From Candidatus Omnitrophota bacterium (GTDB lineage Bacteria > Omnitrophota > Gorgyraeia > Gygaellales > Profunditerraquicolaceae), in assembly GCA_020062065.1 (NCBI GenBank), contig JAGUWZ010000137.1, positions 1 to 9,828 on the forward strand: a stretch of DNA of 9,828 bases. The letters are read 5' to 3'. The notes beneath the pieces are model-generated. The model worked only from the letters and a program-made list of their open reading frames with translations, did not search any database and was not told the origin of the DNA. The translations under genes were made by a program, and so were the position numbers. Positions 8,647 to 9,828 of the stretch are shown one piece after another. The stretch's first letter is position 1; each line of letters starts with the position of its first letter.

Positions 8647-9627
8647 ATGAGTTTAGAGAAAACAATTGAATTTATAAAGAATCATAACAAATTTTTAATT
8701 ACCAGCCATACCAATCTGGAGGGGGATGCCTTAGGTTCAGAGCTGGCATTCTATAGACTGATAAAGAAGTTAGGCAAAACTTCTGTGATTTTGAATGAGG
8801 ATGATATTCCATACGGCTATGATTTTCTACCTAGCCTTGATCTCGTAAGAAAATTCAAAAGGAATATAAAAGATATAAATTTTGATTGCTTGGTGGCTTT
8901 GGATTGTTCTGATTTAAAACGGACAGGAGAGGTTTATACCATAAATAAAAATAATTTCCCAATCCTTAATATTGACCACCATATAAGCAATGCAAATTTT
9001 GGTACGGTAAACTGGGTAAGGCCAGAAGCCTCTTGTTGTTGTGAGATGATTTATAAACTTTATAAGAAATTAAAAATCAATCTGGATAAAGATTCAGCCT
9101 TATCTTTATATGTAGGTATCCTAACTGATACTGGTTCTTTTCATTATACCAATACAAGCGCCGCGGTGCATAAAATAACATCGGAGCTGCTTAAACACAA
9201 TATTAATATCTCGGAGGTTTACAGAAAAGTATATGGGAATATCCCATTTGCGGATTTGAAATTATTGGCGCAAATTCTGCCTACTATGAAAAGAGCGGTT
9301 AAGGGAAAACTGATATGGTTTGAGATTAAAAAGGATGTTTTTAAGAGCAGAAAGAGAATATTCATAGATTTATCCGAGAGCATTCTTAATTTTGCCCGGA
9401 CAGTAAAAGATGCGGAGGTGGCGGTTTTATTTAAGGAAAATTTAAGTCTTACAAATGAAGTCAGGGTAAATTTCAGATCGCAGGGCAAAATTGATGTTAA
9501 CAGAGTGGCTAATTTTTTTGGCGGAGGCGGACATAAGACTGCCAGCGGCGCCACGGTTAAAGGCAAGATTGACGATGTCAGAAGAAGGGTCTTAGCCAAA
9601 ATCAGAGCAGCGATAAATAAAATTTAA
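8647..9627 (+). CDS. nrnA: DHH-DHHA1 family phosphoesterase (NrnA-like)
   Basis: A 326-residue bifunctional oligoribonuclease/PAP phosphatase-like protein; relatives degrade nanoRNA and dephosphorylate 3'-phosphoadenosine 5'-phosphate in the cytosol. DHH-domain motifs: His21, Asp27 and Gly-Ser in SHTNLEGDALGS, Asp86 in ALDCSD, the namesake Asp110-His111-His112 in NIDHHIS, and Asp161 in GILTDTGSF; the DHHA1 domain ends with GGGGHKTASG (292-301). Motif I has Glu25 where the family mostly has Asp (PDGD), a conservative change in a metal-site neighbour. I choose ATG 8647, preceded by taaggt, over GTG 8629, which lies inside the palindrome. Position after rbfA is the common rbfA-nrnA-truB arrangement, but truB is not seen downstream. 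Confidence 0.92.
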   Translation: MSLEKTIEFIKNHNKFLITSHTNLEGDALGSELAFYRLIKKLGKTSVILNEDDIPYGYDFLPSLDLVRKFKRNIKDINFDCLVALDCSDLKRTGEVYTINKNNFPILNIDHHISNANFGTVNWVRPEASCCCEMIYKLYKKLKINLDKDSALSLYVGILTDTGSFHYTNTSAAVHKITSELLKHNINISEVYRKVYGNIPFADLKLLAQILPTMKRAVKGKLIWFEIKKDVFKSRKRIFIDLSESILNFARTVKDAEVAVLFKENLSLTNEVRVNFRSQGKIDVNRVANFFGGGGHKTASGATVKGKIDDVRRRVLAKIRAAINKI

Positions 9628-9828
9628 CGAATCTATTTAGCCAATTTAAGTTTTTTATCAAAAATAGTTTAGTCGTCTTTATCCCAAGTAAAGAGGTAGA
9701 CCAAGGAAATAATTTATCTTCAAGATGTTATATGATAAGAGGTTACAAAGGGTGTCCCTTTTACCTAGTAGATTATGAGGTGATTTAACAACTAGTAAAA
9801 TGATAATTTCAACCCAATTTTAACGCAG
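9628..9828 (+). other. non-coding tail after nrnA
   Basis: No convincing gene in these 200 bases. A short stem aaaggg/cccttt (9747-9752 and 9756-9761, 3-nt loop, extendable with bulges to ggt/acc) is present. An 18-codon frame from ATG 9732 is too short to claim. The last seven bases, aacgcag, equal the start of the repeat unit found at 5225, so another array may begin here and be cut by the window edge. Neither a clear terminator for nrnA nor a promoter is seen. Confidence 0.5.

Noticed and set aside
9233..9247. Hairpin atggga/tcccat in nrnA
   Set aside because: It encodes VYGNIPF, which fits conserved family sequence, so it is likely chance rather than an insertion.
9732..9788. 18-codon frame after nrnA
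   Set aside because: Too short, no Shine-Dalgarno and no recognised product.

Overview
This window is bacterial chromosomal DNA of about 40% G+C. Every gene is on the + strand and packed tightly. The mix is housekeeping genes (ligA, xerD-type recombinase, cca, ylxP, rbfA, nrnA) plus a lipoprotein candidate and a small membrane gene that I do not recognise. An uncultured lineage such as Omnitrophota would fit the gene style and the repeat-rich coding regions, but that is an impression, not a demonstration. No phage, plasmid, CRISPR or toxin genes are visible.

Region 1 (1-5195) reads as one transcription unit of seven genes: an alpha/beta hydrolase cut by the window edge, a small membrane protein gene interrupted by stops, acylphosphatase, a calcineurin-type phosphoesterase, NAD+-dependent DNA ligase LigA, a probable lipoprotein, and a glyoxalase-II-like metallo-hydrolase. 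Consecutive genes are joined by ATGA overlaps at 635, 1024, 4057 and 4575, by a 1-nt overlap at 1296, or by a 2-nt gap before 2027.

Region 2 (5196-7676) begins with a 120-bp mirror-symmetric repeat built on AACGCAGAT. It is followed by a XerD-like tyrosine recombinase and a CCA/poly(A)-type tRNA nucleotidyltransferase. Region 3 (7677-9627) is the ribosome-maturation block ylxP-rbfA-nrnA. Its leaders, 7677-7852 and 8135-8269, are rich in potential RNA hairpins. The last 200 bases hold no convincing gene.

The most striking pattern is short palindromic elements of several unrelated sequences sitting inside or at the edges of genes. One (761-792) lies exactly where a 131-codon membrane-protein frame acquires its only stops. 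One encodes an extra loop in LigA (2721-2752). One brackets an extra ~32-residue segment in the recombinase between its catalytic Lys and His-x-x-Arg (5954-6044). One forms the C-terminus and stop codon of RbfA (8611-8639). A relative of the first lies between cca and ylxP (7740-7768). This resembles the Rickettsia palindromic elements, which insert in frame into protein genes. Whether these are mobile families in this genome can only be settled by searching the rest of the genome.
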